From positions 1-17,392 of the forward strand of contig JAPCJN010000021.1 of NCBI GenBank assembly GCA_027886925.1: a DNA stretch of 17,392 nucleotides, given 5' to 3'. Source of the DNA: Nitrososphaerota archaeon (GTDB lineage Archaea > Thermoproteota > Nitrososphaeria > Nitrososphaerales > UBA183). Shown in pieces: positions 1 through 8,241 of this stretch. Every line of letters starts with the position of its first letter. The first letter of the stretch is position 1. The position numbers were made by a program, and so were the translations under genes. The notes under the pieces were generated by a model. That model worked only from the letters and a program-made list of their open reading frames with translations, did no database searches and had not been told where the DNA came from.

Positions 1-290
1 TGCCTCCATCTCTACATCAGTGACCGAGTCCAATTGTTGATACCGATACATGCGCTGTGGCGAAGACCACGGACGAAGAGCGTTCGTCTGGACCCGCCTG
101 CTTCCAAGCGTGCAGTGCAGCGACTGGATGCTTCGCTTTGTCAATCGGTTGTCAGGATGTAATCTGGACCCTGCCGTGGCCGTCAGCGTGCTGCCCAGTG
201 AATTCAGATTGATTGCCGTGACACGTGTTTCATGCGTTTCCATGCTTGGAAGGTTCTGATGGTTTGCCGGAATAATCGCACCACTTGATG
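1..290. other. Left-edge stretch without a recognisable gene
   Basis: I see no convincing gene, RNA or repeat here. A 69-codon open frame at 50-259 on the plus strand has no family resemblance, no clear promoter and an arginine/cysteine-rich composition typical of chance frames. The stretch lies beyond the 3' end of the glycoside hydrolase gene on the minus strand, so it may be its trailer plus an unread neighbour to the left. Confidence 0.4.
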
Positions 291-1397
291 CTACTTGAGC
301 TTCGAGATTGACTCTTTTAGAGCATCCCATGCCGGCTTCGATCTTCCTCTGCTGTCTTCAAGGCCGAAGCGGTTCTCTTGAGGGGGGAACGACCTCCAGG
401 ACGAATCTCTGTAACGCCATATCCCCATCCCATTTATGCCATCGAGCGCGAACGCCTTTTCAAACGCCATTTTCACGTATAGCGCTTGCTTCTCCTCAGT
501 GTAGCCCAGCAGCCGAGGCCCGCTAGGGTAGCCGGTCTCGGAGATTATCACTGGCTTGCCATTCTCTTTGGCGAACTTCTGGGCTTGATCAAATACGTCT
601 ACGTTGATAGGGGAAGACGCCTTGTAGTTCGGGTAAAAGTCAAGCCCGACGATGTCGCAGAGCGGCGGGTATTGGTCCAAGTCTTTCATGCCTCCGTCTC
701 CCTCGAGGTTGATTATCGTCATGGCACCGGGGTCTTCCTCATGGACTGAGTCGTTGAGAGTCTTCAAGAGGTCACACCTGAATCCGCGCGAGTCAAACCA
801 CGAGACCCCGCTTCGCCAGCCTCCTTCCACGTGCATCCTCCACCAATTCGGTTCGTTTTCTATCTGCCAGTGCTTGACCTTGCCCCTGTAACGCCGTATC
901 AGAAGTCTCGTGTGGATAGCCAGGCGCTTGAGGTAGAGTGCCCTGTCTTTGTCCACATGGAGGCCCTCAGGTAGCATCCTTTCGTATCCACAGCCGAGCA
1001 CGGGCACGATTTCTATCCCCCTCTCGACGAGCGTATCCACGAGACAGTCGAGAGGCCATTTGTCATACGACGACTCGAGGAGTGCGTCAAGGGCGTCCTC
1101 AGGCACGGGCGAGGGCTCAAAGAACCTCCAATTGAACCAGCATCGGATGAAGTCGGCTTTGATGTATGCGAGGTCGTCCGCGAGGGCGCTCGTCGCCTTC
1201 TCCGCCGTCATCGCGGGATCTATTATCCCGTAACGCCGATTGATCGCATGGTCTGCCCTGTCGACGACCGTTCCCTCCCTGATTCTTAGCGAGAAGAGGT
1301 AGGGGATGATCACTGATTTGGGTTCGGCAAGTCCCGCGTATCTCCAGGTGTCGTCGATATTGAGCCCTGAATGAAATCGCTTGGTAAAGTCGAGCAA
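291..1397 (-). CDS. Clan GH-A-type glycoside hydrolase, cytoplasmic, family not assigned
   Basis: The 368-residue protein looks like a TIM-barrel glycoside hydrolase that hydrolyses a beta-glycosidic bond with retention. Two signatures support this: an IENEP segment around residues 179-183, where E182 would be the acid/base as in clan GH-A enzymes, and an IISETGYPSG segment where E287 would be the nucleophile at the end of strand 7. An aromatic-rich segment (GLDFYPNY, about 251-258) precedes it, as in related barrels. No signal peptide or membrane segment is visible, so the enzyme is probably intracellular unless the start is wrong. The start used is TTG at 1397; the frame stays open upstream to about 1443 without an ATG. 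The PPK2 gene lies 111 bp upstream on the same strand. Substrate cannot be told from sequence; endo-glycanases and beta-glycosidases are both possible. Confidence 0.75.
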   Translation of the reverse strand: MLDFTKRFHSGLNIDDTWRYAGLAEPKSVIIPYLFSLRIREGTVVDRADHAINRRYGIIDPAMTAEKATSALADDLAYIKADFIRCWFNWRFFEPSPVPEDALDALLESSYDKWPLDCLVDTLVERGIEIVPVLGCGYERMLPEGLHVDKDRALYLKRLAIHTRLLIRRYRGKVKHWQIENEPNWWRMHVEGGWRSGVSWFDSRGFRCDLLKTLNDSVHEEDPGAMTIINLEGDGGMKDLDQYPPLCDIVGLDFYPNYKASSPINVDVFDQAQKFAKENGKPVIISETGYPSGPRLLGYTEEKQALYVKMAFEKAFALDGINGMGIWRYRDSSWRSFPPQENRFGLEDSRGRSKPAWDALKESISKLK

Positions 1398-1508
1398 TCC
1401 AAAGGAAGATTGCGCGGTCGTTGAAGAAGCTTTTGGAGAACACTAACATTGCGGCGGGCTGATGCCTTCGGTGTGTTGCTGCGCACGCAGAAGGCGAAGT
1501 GCCGCTCT

Positions 1509-2396
1509 CTACTTGATGACGATCGACTTGAGACTCTTCCCCGGCGGCAGATCTTTGGGTCCCGCTGGATACCGCATATGCGCCTTTTGCAGTGTCCGGA
1601 CGATGACGCTCGAGACGATTAGGTCTCTGAACCAATTGTTATTGGCTGGGATGACATACCAAGGAGCAACGTCCGTGCTCGTCTCTTCCAAGGCGGCTTC
1701 AAAGGCTTCGACATAGTCTGCCCAAAATTCTCTCTCACGTAAATCGTTGACACTGAACTTCCACCGTTTCGTTGGGTCCTCGAGACGATCCTGCAAGCGT
1801 TTCTTCTGCTCTTCCTTGCTGATGTGCAGGAAGAACTTCATGATAATGGTGCCGCGTTCGGACAGTAATCGCTCAAAGTCATTGATATCCTTGTAGCGCT
1901 CTTTCCACACCTCCGGGGGAACGAGCTTGTGAACGCGCTCCACCAGGACCGCTTCGTAGTGGCTTCGGTTGAAGATCATCATCTCACCTTTGCCAGGTGC
2001 TTGCTCATGCACGCGCCATAGAAAGTCATGGTCCTGTTCATATGGGGTGGGAACCTTGAAGTTTGCCACCCGCGTATTCTGTGGGTTGACGCCCTCGAAG
2101 ACCCGTCGGATGACGCCATCCTTGCCTCCAGTGTCCAGCGCCTGAAGGACAACAAGTACTGAATGCTTATGCTCGGCATAGAGCATCCCCTGGAGGAATT
2201 CAAGCTTCTTGGTCAGAATTTTTGATAATTCCAGCGCCTCTTCCTCGTTTCCATCAAAACCTGAGGTATCCGCGGGATTCCACTTTTCCAGGTTGACCTT
2301 TTGCTTCGGTCGAACCCTATATCGTTTGATATGAACTCCCTTCTCCAATCTGCGCGGAAGTCCATACATCCGGTTTCTTAGACGTTTCTTGCGCAA
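1509..2396 (-). CDS. ppk2: Polyphosphate kinase 2 (PPK2 family)
   Basis: PPK2 enzymes transfer phosphate between polyphosphate and nucleotides, usually making ADP/ATP or GTP from polyphosphate; they are cytoplasmic P-loop kinases. The family hallmark is plain: an ALDTGGKDG Walker A-type loop at about residues 86-94, followed by the VFEGVNPQNTRVANFKVP stretch. Further conserved parts are an FNRSHYEAVLVERVH segment, a GTIIMKFFLHISKEEQ strand, and a TAPWYVIPANNNWFRDL-like segment (here starting with DVAPWY) near the C-terminus. At 295 residues it is a usual single-domain PPK2. The frame can begin at TTG 2396, but the first ATG, nine codons in at 2369, is an equally good start because the first residues are only a basic tail. 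Nucleotide preference (class I, II or III) cannot be settled by eye. It is divergent from the small membrane protein at 2515. Confidence 0.93.
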   Translation of the reverse strand: MRKKRLRNRMYGLPRRLEKGVHIKRYRVRPKQKVNLEKWNPADTSGFDGNEEEALELSKILTKKLEFLQGMLYAEHKHSVLVVLQALDTGGKDGVIRRVFEGVNPQNTRVANFKVPTPYEQDHDFLWRVHEQAPGKGEMMIFNRSHYEAVLVERVHKLVPPEVWKERYKDINDFERLLSERGTIIMKFFLHISKEEQKKRLQDRLEDPTKRWKFSVNDLREREFWADYVEAFEAALEETSTDVAPWYVIPANNNWFRDLIVSSVIVRTLQKAHMRYPAGPKDLPPGKSLKSIVIK

Positions 2397-2514
2397 TCAT
2401 CGCTTGACGTGGATAATCGCGAAGAGGAGGTTCAGATCGTGGGTCAGCGTAACATCTTGCATGGCGTGCTTAATATGACTGTCAATCGTAGCTCAACATG
2501 GAGCGAATTGGCTA

Positions 2515-2817
2515 GTGCCGAAGCGCATAGAGATTGTGGCGCTTATCTTGGGGGGGATCGGAATTTTCATCCTGGACTTGGCCTTCAACGGTTCTTCTGA
2601 GAGCGACCTCTTCTTCCCCCCGCAGCTCCGGAAGGTACTTCCGACGGTGCTCAAGAATACTACGCTTCCAGCAGGTCCTGCCGCACCCGCGGCTCTTGGC
2701 GGCTATCTGCCCCCAGGAGAAAATATCTACCTCTACATCATTGGAGGCGCGTTTCTCGGAGTTGCAATGCTCGTCCTGATCATGACCAATCGCAATTCAG
2801 GGAAAGACCTCAACTAG
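2515..2817 (+). CDS. Small two-helix membrane protein, unknown function
   Basis: I do not recognise this 100-residue protein. It has a hydrophobic helix near the N-terminus (about residues 6-24) and a second near the C-terminus (about 71-90), separated by a roughly 45-residue proline/alanine-rich loop, with a short polar tail. That topology puts both ends on one side and the loop on the other. The start is GTG at 2515. An AT-rich TATA-like element (cttaatat, about 2470-2477) lies some 40 bp upstream, so a short leader is possible. It is divergent from PPK2, with about 120 bp between them. The two other plus-strand frames overlapping it look like shadows because they lack the regular helix pattern. 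Confidence 0.6.
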   Translation: MPKRIEIVALILGGIGIFILDLAFNGSSESDLFFPPQLRKVLPTVLKNTTLPAGPAAPAALGGYLPPGENIYLYIIGGAFLGVAMLVLIMTNRNSGKDLN

Positions 2818-3254
2818 GGTCCCTGGAACTTCTCAGGTTTTCCTTTTTGAGCCCGTAACGCCCATGCAATCGCCACCCGCTCGCTAGAGTCACATCGTCG
2901 TCGAAAGATTCTGTGCCTGCAGCTGATTCTTGCCAAGAGTGGCTTGTCGCGTCCGGCATCGTCGCTTCGAACGTCTGAGGTCGAGAGAAAAGACCTCGCT
3001 TGCAAGAGGAAGCGACCAAGAGGAATAGCCTCGACAGAAGACTAGGGAAGGTCGTCGACAAAGGCGACTCCCCACGAAAGGTGGCTGAAAAGTTCACTAG
3101 TCCAGGAATCTGAGACGGCATCTCCTTGCGGCCGTCATCCAAGCTCCCCGAATGGTCAAGAACAGGAAGCGGTGACGATCTCAAGGCTCATCAGCATTGT
3201 TCTAGACTGCAACCAGCCTGTATTCGGACCCCGTTCGCTGGACTTTTCAGGACC
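2818..3254. other. Intergenic stretch, no gene supported
   Basis: About 437 bp lie between the small membrane protein and the end of the PAP2 gene. Short open frames exist on both strands but are mutually overlapping, rich in Ser/Arg and resemble nothing. I see no tRNA, strong hairpin or repeat. Because the genes on either side converge here, it may hold two 3' trailers. Confidence 0.4.
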
Positions 3255-3881
3255 CTAGCGCTCTCTAAATCGCTCGAACAGTTTCATGTCGTCGATGATT
3301 GCGGCTATGGGATACGAGAAAAGCGCAGCCCCTACCACATCGGTGAAGTAATGCGCCCCCGTCACAACACGGCTGAGGGCCAACAGAAAGACCAAGACGC
3401 CGAAAACAGCGTTCAGCTTTCTCGAATGATTGGCCAGGAGGTAAAAGCCCCCCGCTGCCGGCGCGACATGTCCCGAGGGATATGACGGTAGTCCCTCGTA
3501 GGCCAAAGGTTGCACCTGCGAAGGGAACCTGTCATACGGCCTCGTCCTGGGAAATAGCAGCCTGAGGACGATTACGACGACTGCCATCACAGTGATGAAC
3601 AAGGCAAACTTCACAGCCTTCCTAGGCCTCCTGAAATCGAAGGCCAGCAACAGGAGAGCCATGCCTATCCAAACAATAGAGTCACCCAGATGGTTGAATG
3701 CCAGAAAGAACCAAATTATGTTGGCATTCAATGCCGCTTGCTGGAGTCCCGCAATGTAAGGGACTTCGACGGAATCAAGAAAGCCGGTCCTGGCTACAAC
3801 TCCTAGCAGAATTGATAGACCAATCAGCGCATACCTGAAAATCTTCTTGTTCTCTGGTTTCCGCAAGCGAGTTCGGCACAC
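3255..3881 (-). CDS. PAP2-family membrane phosphatase
   Basis: PAP2 membrane phosphatases remove phosphate from lipid phosphates such as undecaprenyl- or polyprenyl-diphosphate or phosphatidate, with the active site at the membrane surface. All three family motifs are present in 208 residues. Motif 1 is RLLFPRTRP at 107-115, in which the usual leading lysine is arginine. Motif 2 is PSGH at 135-138. Motif 3 is SRVVTGAHYFTD at 170-181, giving the H177/D181 pair. Five to six hydrophobic helices surround them (about 17-34, 54-80, 92-110, 142-150, 158-172, 183-195). The start is GTG at 3881. In an archaeon the likely substrate is a polyprenyl (dolichyl) phosphate carrier, but that is inference. 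It stands alone, convergent with the genes on its left. Confidence 0.9.
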   Translation of the reverse strand: MCRTRLRKPENKKIFRYALIGLSILLGVVARTGFLDSVEVPYIAGLQQAALNANIIWFFLAFNHLGDSIVWIGMALLLLAFDFRRPRKAVKFALFITVMAVVVIVLRLLFPRTRPYDRFPSQVQPLAYEGLPSYPSGHVAPAAGGFYLLANHSRKLNAVFGVLVFLLALSRVVTGAHYFTDVVGAALFSYPIAAIIDDMKLFERFRER

Positions 3882-4057
3882 CGCCGCTGACCAGTTATTA
3901 GTGTTGACAAGAAAAATCGGGTGGCCATGGTGATATGCTAGCGCGCCTGATTTTCATGGCAAAAGTCTGTAATGATGCACCCTAAGATTTCATGCTAACA
4001 CAAAAGGAAAAAGCCTTAACGTCGAAAAATCTCAATTGAGTTGTCTTGCAAGTCAAT

Positions 4058-4546
4058 ATGAGGAAGGCGCAGGCGAGGTTGAAAAGATCTGTGCCGCGAT
4101 CCTTGAGAAGGGCGGGCGTCATTGCGGTGGTCGCCGGTCTGATTTTGATCGCAAGCGGAGTCTCTTCGGGCTCAATGCTGCTGACAGGCCTGGGGTATCT
4201 CGACAATCACGTTGGGTCAAGCATCGGTACCGCAGGTCAATCCTTGTTGCAGCTCGTTATCGCGATCGTCGGCTTACTCGTCGGGCTCGGAGGATTCTCG
4301 GCAATCGCTGGAGGGGTCCTACTCTTGCGGGGACACGGATCATCAGGAAGGTTCCTGATAGGACTCGGAGGAGGTACAGCGATCTTTGGGCTTTTGATCT
4401 CGATAGGTCGAGCATTGCTTGTCTCTGGAGCCTCCGCGCCGATATATTTCCAGCCGTACTTCGCTTTGTATTGGATTGGTGCGATCCTTGCGACGGTTTC
4501 GATGCTTATCTCTAGGCGAGACCCAGCAACCAAACCGATAATCTGA
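4058..4546 (+). CDS. Four-helix membrane protein, unknown function
   Basis: Not recognised. The protein has a basic N-terminal tail (several Arg/Lys in the first 20 residues) followed by four hydrophobic, glycine-rich helices. Positive charges before helix 1 suggest a cytoplasmic N-terminus. The frame opens at TTG 4046, but ATG 4058, four codons later, is the more natural start and is used here (162 residues). A frame shifted by one on the same strand (4036-4515) is arginine-rich and looks like a shadow. The gene converges on the nucleotidyltransferase-kinase gene, ending 20 bp before that gene's stop. No domain or motif points to a substrate. Confidence 0.6.
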   Translation: MRKAQARLKRSVPRSLRRAGVIAVVAGLILIASGVSSGSMLLTGLGYLDNHVGSSIGTAGQSLLQLVIAIVGLLVGLGGFSAIAGGVLLLRGHGSSGRFLIGLGGGTAIFGLLISIGRALLVSGASAPIYFQPYFALYWIGAILATVSMLISRRDPATKPII

Positions 4547-4565
4547 CGCTCATGCTTGACATGCA

Positions 4566-6338
4566 TCAGGTTCCAGCGGGCGACGAGTATCTTTCAAGCG
4601 CGCGCCTGACGATCCCCATCATCTTCGGAGAGAGGACGGGTAAGAACGGCAACAGGTATCTACTGTTCTTGGCCTTCGCGATGACTTCGCTGCCGTTCTC
4701 GCTCCGATAGCTGGCGAGGAACGATTCAGCAAGTAGCTTAATCCCTGCTCCCCTTTGGTCGTCGTCCTTCTTCTTGTCGTCCTTCTTGCCGTCATCTTCT
4801 TTCTCCAAGTGTGTCGCGGAAAAATAGAGAAACTCGGCGAGGTCCCATGCCGCATCACCATTCTCCACGGTCTGTTCGAGGTCCAGGAGGCCTACGCCGT
4901 CCTTGCCTACAAGCACGTTCTGTGGCTTCGTGTCTCCATAGACCAAGCCAGCCTTGTGCATCTTACCCAGTACCAGTGCGTATTCTTCGATGTTGCTAGT
5001 GTCGGTGCTCTCCCCATTCATTATCTTCTGGACGAACTTTGATAGAGGTAGTCCCTCTACGAATTCGGTGACCAGGGTCCTGTCATCCAGGGCAATCCCG
5101 ACGATGCGATGAGTCTTGATTCCAAGCTCTTGCACTCGTCTGGCACCATCGACCTCTCTGTTGAGTCTTGAGAGAGGGCTCCTGTTGAATTTTTTGGCGG
5201 CAACGGACCACAGATTGAGTAGCGCCCACTTTGCAGACTTCAGTTGGGGGAAGTGCTTGAGCACATACTTGACCCGCTTTTCGTCGTCCCAAATTTCGAG
5301 TTGGCGAGAGGAGTTTATGAAATCTCCCTGTTTCTTCTCTTCGTATTCGTAGGTTTCGCCGAACCCTGATACTCGGGCAATCTCTTCGACTATCTTGCCC
5401 GCATCATCAAAGATGACCCCTTCCTCGAGCCGAAGCAATTTCTTCGGATGGTCGAGCTCGAGCAACGCTGGGTGGTAGACCTTTCCGGTTTCTCTCAGTT
5501 TAGAGACTGGCTTGGTCTCGAACTCGTATCCCACCCTATTGGCCAACCCGTGGAACGCGTACCGCCTGGCATTCCTGGTTGTCAGCGGGGACATCTCGAA
5601 GAGTTTGGATAGTGCACTCACCCGCTTTTTTCCCCTGAAGACCCGGACCGAGTCCCCGGTCATCTCGACTAACCCGCTTGAAGCCATCGATTCTGCCGCC
5701 TCTCGGAATCCGCGGAGCGCGAACCCCAAGTTTTCTTTACTCTGGTCACAGGTGTAGGTGCGCGTGTAGCCGTAGATCACTTCTGGGTAGGCAGCCGCCC
5801 TCTTTTGCAGTCTGCTGAAGAGAAAGTATTCGCAGGGAATGACCAGGTTTGAAGAAAAGTCGCCATAGTCGGTCTGGATCTCGATCAGCTCTTCGGCCAT
5901 GACCGTCTTCTTGTATTCGAACTCTACGCTTCGCAAGAATTCCGCGTTAACAATGGGTTCATAGATGTTCAGGAGCCTGCTGACGACGAACTCTGCGGTC
6001 GAAGGGTGCTTTGCCTCATTAAGCAAGGTCGTCTCGTCTACGATAATCGGCGGTGGCTTCTCCTTTTCGTGAGCTTCCGTTACACCCTCTGTGCTCTTTA
6101 CCACTTCAGGATTCTTCGTGACTATGATGACCTCGTAGTCAGAATCTTCTCGCGCATACCCTGCAACGCTCGAGCCGTACGCACAAAGCGAAGTTATGTC
6201 ATCTTTCTTGACCAATGATTCAGCTAGCGAGATAATCTTGGCCTTTTCATCAGCAGCTAGCCTGGTCTTCACGACTTGATCCCTCTGCATTTTCATCGCC
6301 GCCTTGGACAGGCATAGGAATCGACTTTCGAGAACCAT
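4566..6338 (-). CDS. Nucleotidyltransferase-Bud32/RIO-like kinase fusion protein
   Basis: The 590-residue protein joins two catalytic modules. At the N-terminus a polymerase-beta-type nucleotidyltransferase signature is visible: GSS at 55-57 followed by EDSDYEVII with D67 and E69 as metal ligands. Residues 140-330 form a linker or middle domain that includes a winged-helix-like portion (about 205-260). The C-terminal third is a small protein-kinase fold: K361 in a YVLK strand, E395 as a likely helix-C glutamate, a GDTKPQN catalytic loop at 468-474 with D469 and N474, and DLE (486-488) in place of DFG. This pattern fits Bud32/RIO and lipopolysaccharide-kinase-like enzymes. A lysine/aspartate-rich insertion at about 512-528 interrupts the C-lobe. 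The start is ATG at 6338, with ATG codons 15 and 17 as alternatives. The target is unknown; small-molecule or tRNA-linked substrates are possible. It stands alone on this strand. Confidence 0.8.
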   Translation of the reverse strand: MVLESRFLCLSKAAMKMQRDQVVKTRLAADEKAKIISLAESLVKKDDITSLCAYGSSVAGYAREDSDYEVIIVTKNPEVVKSTEGVTEAHEKEKPPPIIVDETTLLNEAKHPSTAEFVVSRLLNIYEPIVNAEFLRSVEFEYKKTVMAEELIEIQTDYGDFSSNLVIPCEYFLFSRLQKRAAAYPEVIYGYTRTYTCDQSKENLGFALRGFREAAESMASSGLVEMTGDSVRVFRGKKRVSALSKLFEMSPLTTRNARRYAFHGLANRVGYEFETKPVSKLRETGKVYHPALLELDHPKKLLRLEEGVIFDDAGKIVEEIARVSGFGETYEYEEKKQGDFINSSRQLEIWDDEKRVKYVLKHFPQLKSAKWALLNLWSVAAKKFNRSPLSRLNREVDGARRVQELGIKTHRIVGIALDDRTLVTEFVEGLPLSKFVQKIMNGESTDTSNIEEYALVLGKMHKAGLVYGDTKPQNVLVGKDGVGLLDLEQTVENGDAAWDLAEFLYFSATHLEKEDDGKKDDKKKDDDQRGAGIKLLAESFLASYRSENGSEVIAKAKNSRYLLPFLPVLSPKMMGIVRRALERYSSPAGT

Positions 6339-6518
6339 TGAGTCAAGTATTGTCTGATACTGAATATCGTGGGTCTTTCAAACGTCTCGCATTCTTCCGT
6401 AAGAATGTTTTGGGTTTTGTCATACTCGCCTTGGGGCTACAATGGAATGATGGGCTGCCGAACAAGCAAACTCGAAATAGTTGAGCGGGCCGACCTCATG
6501 TAAGGGGCGTGGGAAGCG

Positions 6519-8039
6519 TTGTCGATCGAGCACGTTTTCGTCTTGATGATGGAGAATAGGAGTTTCGACCACCTCCTAGGCTTTTCTAAAATCCAGGGGA
6601 CTGACCCCTCTGGAAATCCTACAACAATAGACGGACTGACCGGCAACGAAAGCAACATCTCTCCGAGAGGCGAAACCGTCACGGTGTCATCGCCAGCCGA
6701 TTTCCTATCAGACCATGGTCCGGGTCACGAATTCAAGGACGTTAAGGAGCAGCTCTGCGGAAAGGCGGGCACATACTCCTCAACACGTCCCCAACCTGGC
6801 GAATACGATCCGAGCATCAACAACAGCGGCTACATCTCAAATTTCGCCCTCTACGAACGCAGGAACCCCGAAGCGATCATGAAGTGCTTCTCGCCCTCCC
6901 AGCTTCCAGTCATAACAAGTTTGGCCAAGGAATTCGCCGTATGCGACCGGTGGTTCTCTTCCATGCCCGGTCCCACTTGGCCTAACCGCTTCTTCGTCCA
7001 TGCCGCCTCTTCGGGCGGGCTGGATGACAGCCCCTCCTTCTCACGCGAGTTCAAGTCGATAGTATCCGAGGGCTTCAAGTTTGACAACGGCACTATCTAC
7101 GACCGGCTCGACGACGGCAAATACGGTTGGATGATCTACAGCGACGACGAATTCCCTCAAGTGCTGTCGATAGCCGGGATGCGCGCCAATTCCGACAAAC
7201 ATTTCAGGCCGTACAAGCTGTTCAAACAAGATTTGAGCGATCCTGGATTCTCGCAATCCTACGTATTCATAGAGCCGGACTACCACGCCTTCACGGGGAA
7301 GTTCCGGGGCGGCAACTCCCAACATCCCATGGACGATGTGACAAGCGGCGAGAGATTCGTGAAGGATGTCTATGAGTCGATACGCAGCTCGCCACTCTGG
7401 GAAAAAAGCCTGCTCATCATAACGTATGACGAACATGGAGGATTCTATGACCACGTAGTCCCTCCGGGGACCGTCAGTCCTGGAGACTCCGACATCCCCG
7501 GGAACAGCCACAATAATTTCGACTTCCGACAACTTGGTGTCCGAGTTCCAACGGTGATCGTTTCGCCTCTCGTCGCAAAAGGCACCATAGATCACACAAC
7601 ATATGACCACACCTCAGTCCTCGCCACATTGGAAACCCTGTTCAAACTTGGCAGCCTAACGAAGCGGGATGAGACGGCACAAACCTTGAATCACTTGTTC
7701 AAGCTTCAGGCCCCTAGAACCGATGCCCCGCTGAAACTAAGCGAACCGGCTATCTCTGGCTATGTCCACAAGGAAGGAGAAGAGGAAAAAGGGGTGCAAG
7801 GTCTCATCATCAAACTCATTGCCTTTTTCGGGGGTAAGAAGGTCGATCCGTCGGTGAGCGGTTTCCATCACGTCGCCCTCCTTAGAGACCTCCAAAACTC
7901 ACCTGAGACGGAAAAAGAGAAAATCACTCAGCGATTCCTGGGCCACAAGCAGTTTCAGGCCGTAAGATACATGCGGCGGATAAAAGAAAAGGCGGCCGCC
8001 ACGCACAAACCCGCCACAGAAAGAAACCCCCGTTCTTGA
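6519..8039 (+). CDS. Phosphoesterase family protein (acid phosphatase AcpA / phospholipase C type)
   Basis: This family hydrolyses phosphate mono- or diesters, including phosphatidylcholine and diverse phosphorylated metabolites, using metals and a Ser/Thr nucleophile. The N-terminus carries the family's EHVFVLMMENRSFDHLLG signature (residues 4-21), with E12-N13 as likely metal ligands. GPTWPNR at 151-157 would hold the nucleophile T153, and TYDEHGGFYDH at 302-312 plus DHTTYDHTSVL (about 358-368) complete the metal site. The 506-residue protein has a C-terminal extension after about 390 that is charged and of unknown role. Many bacterial relatives are Tat-exported; here no signal peptide or twin arginine is seen and the catalytic domain starts at residue 4. 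An in-frame stop at 6501 means TTG 6519 is essentially forced as the start, so the enzyme is probably cytoplasmic. Confidence 0.9.
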   Translation: MSIEHVFVLMMENRSFDHLLGFSKIQGTDPSGNPTTIDGLTGNESNISPRGETVTVSSPADFLSDHGPGHEFKDVKEQLCGKAGTYSSTRPQPGEYDPSINNSGYISNFALYERRNPEAIMKCFSPSQLPVITSLAKEFAVCDRWFSSMPGPTWPNRFFVHAASSGGLDDSPSFSREFKSIVSEGFKFDNGTIYDRLDDGKYGWMIYSDDEFPQVLSIAGMRANSDKHFRPYKLFKQDLSDPGFSQSYVFIEPDYHAFTGKFRGGNSQHPMDDVTSGERFVKDVYESIRSSPLWEKSLLIITYDEHGGFYDHVVPPGTVSPGDSDIPGNSHNNFDFRQLGVRVPTVIVSPLVAKGTIDHTTYDHTSVLATLETLFKLGSLTKRDETAQTLNHLFKLQAPRTDAPLKLSEPAISGYVHKEGEEEKGVQGLIIKLIAFFGGKKVDPSVSGFHHVALLRDLQNSPETEKEKITQRFLGHKQFQAVRYMRRIKEKAAATHKPATERNPRS

Positions 8040-8241
8040 TAAAGGAGTGTCGGATGGTCGGACTTGTCCTCTTCCCACTTTGACAGCTGTTATCGGACAG
8101 TGGTAGGAGCGGGCCCGACGGGGCTCGCACTGTTTTCGTACTCAAATTGGTACCGTCAGCGGGTTCGTAATCCTGAAACTAAGTGTCAAGCACACGTCAT
8201 TCTTTTAGCCGTGAAAGACTTCGAAGGTTGGATGGCCACGA
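8040..8241. other. Gap with a tRNA-end-like fragment near 8108-8127
   Basis: No gene is supported. On the minus strand, the segment opposite 8108-8127 resembles the T-arm and 3' acceptor of a tRNA (a gcgggcccgacggggctcgc stretch on the plus strand), but the T-loop is altered and no matching 5' half is seen. Similar pieces occur near 9816 and 10032. In-frame reading upstream from the next gene meets a stop at 8212, so the ATP-binding domain expected before it is absent here. Confidence 0.35.

Noticed and set aside
1117..1635. Minus-strand frame of 172 codons spanning the glycoside hydrolase/PPK2 junction
   Set aside because: Overlaps the ends of two genes with clear family motifs and has no recognisable domain itself.
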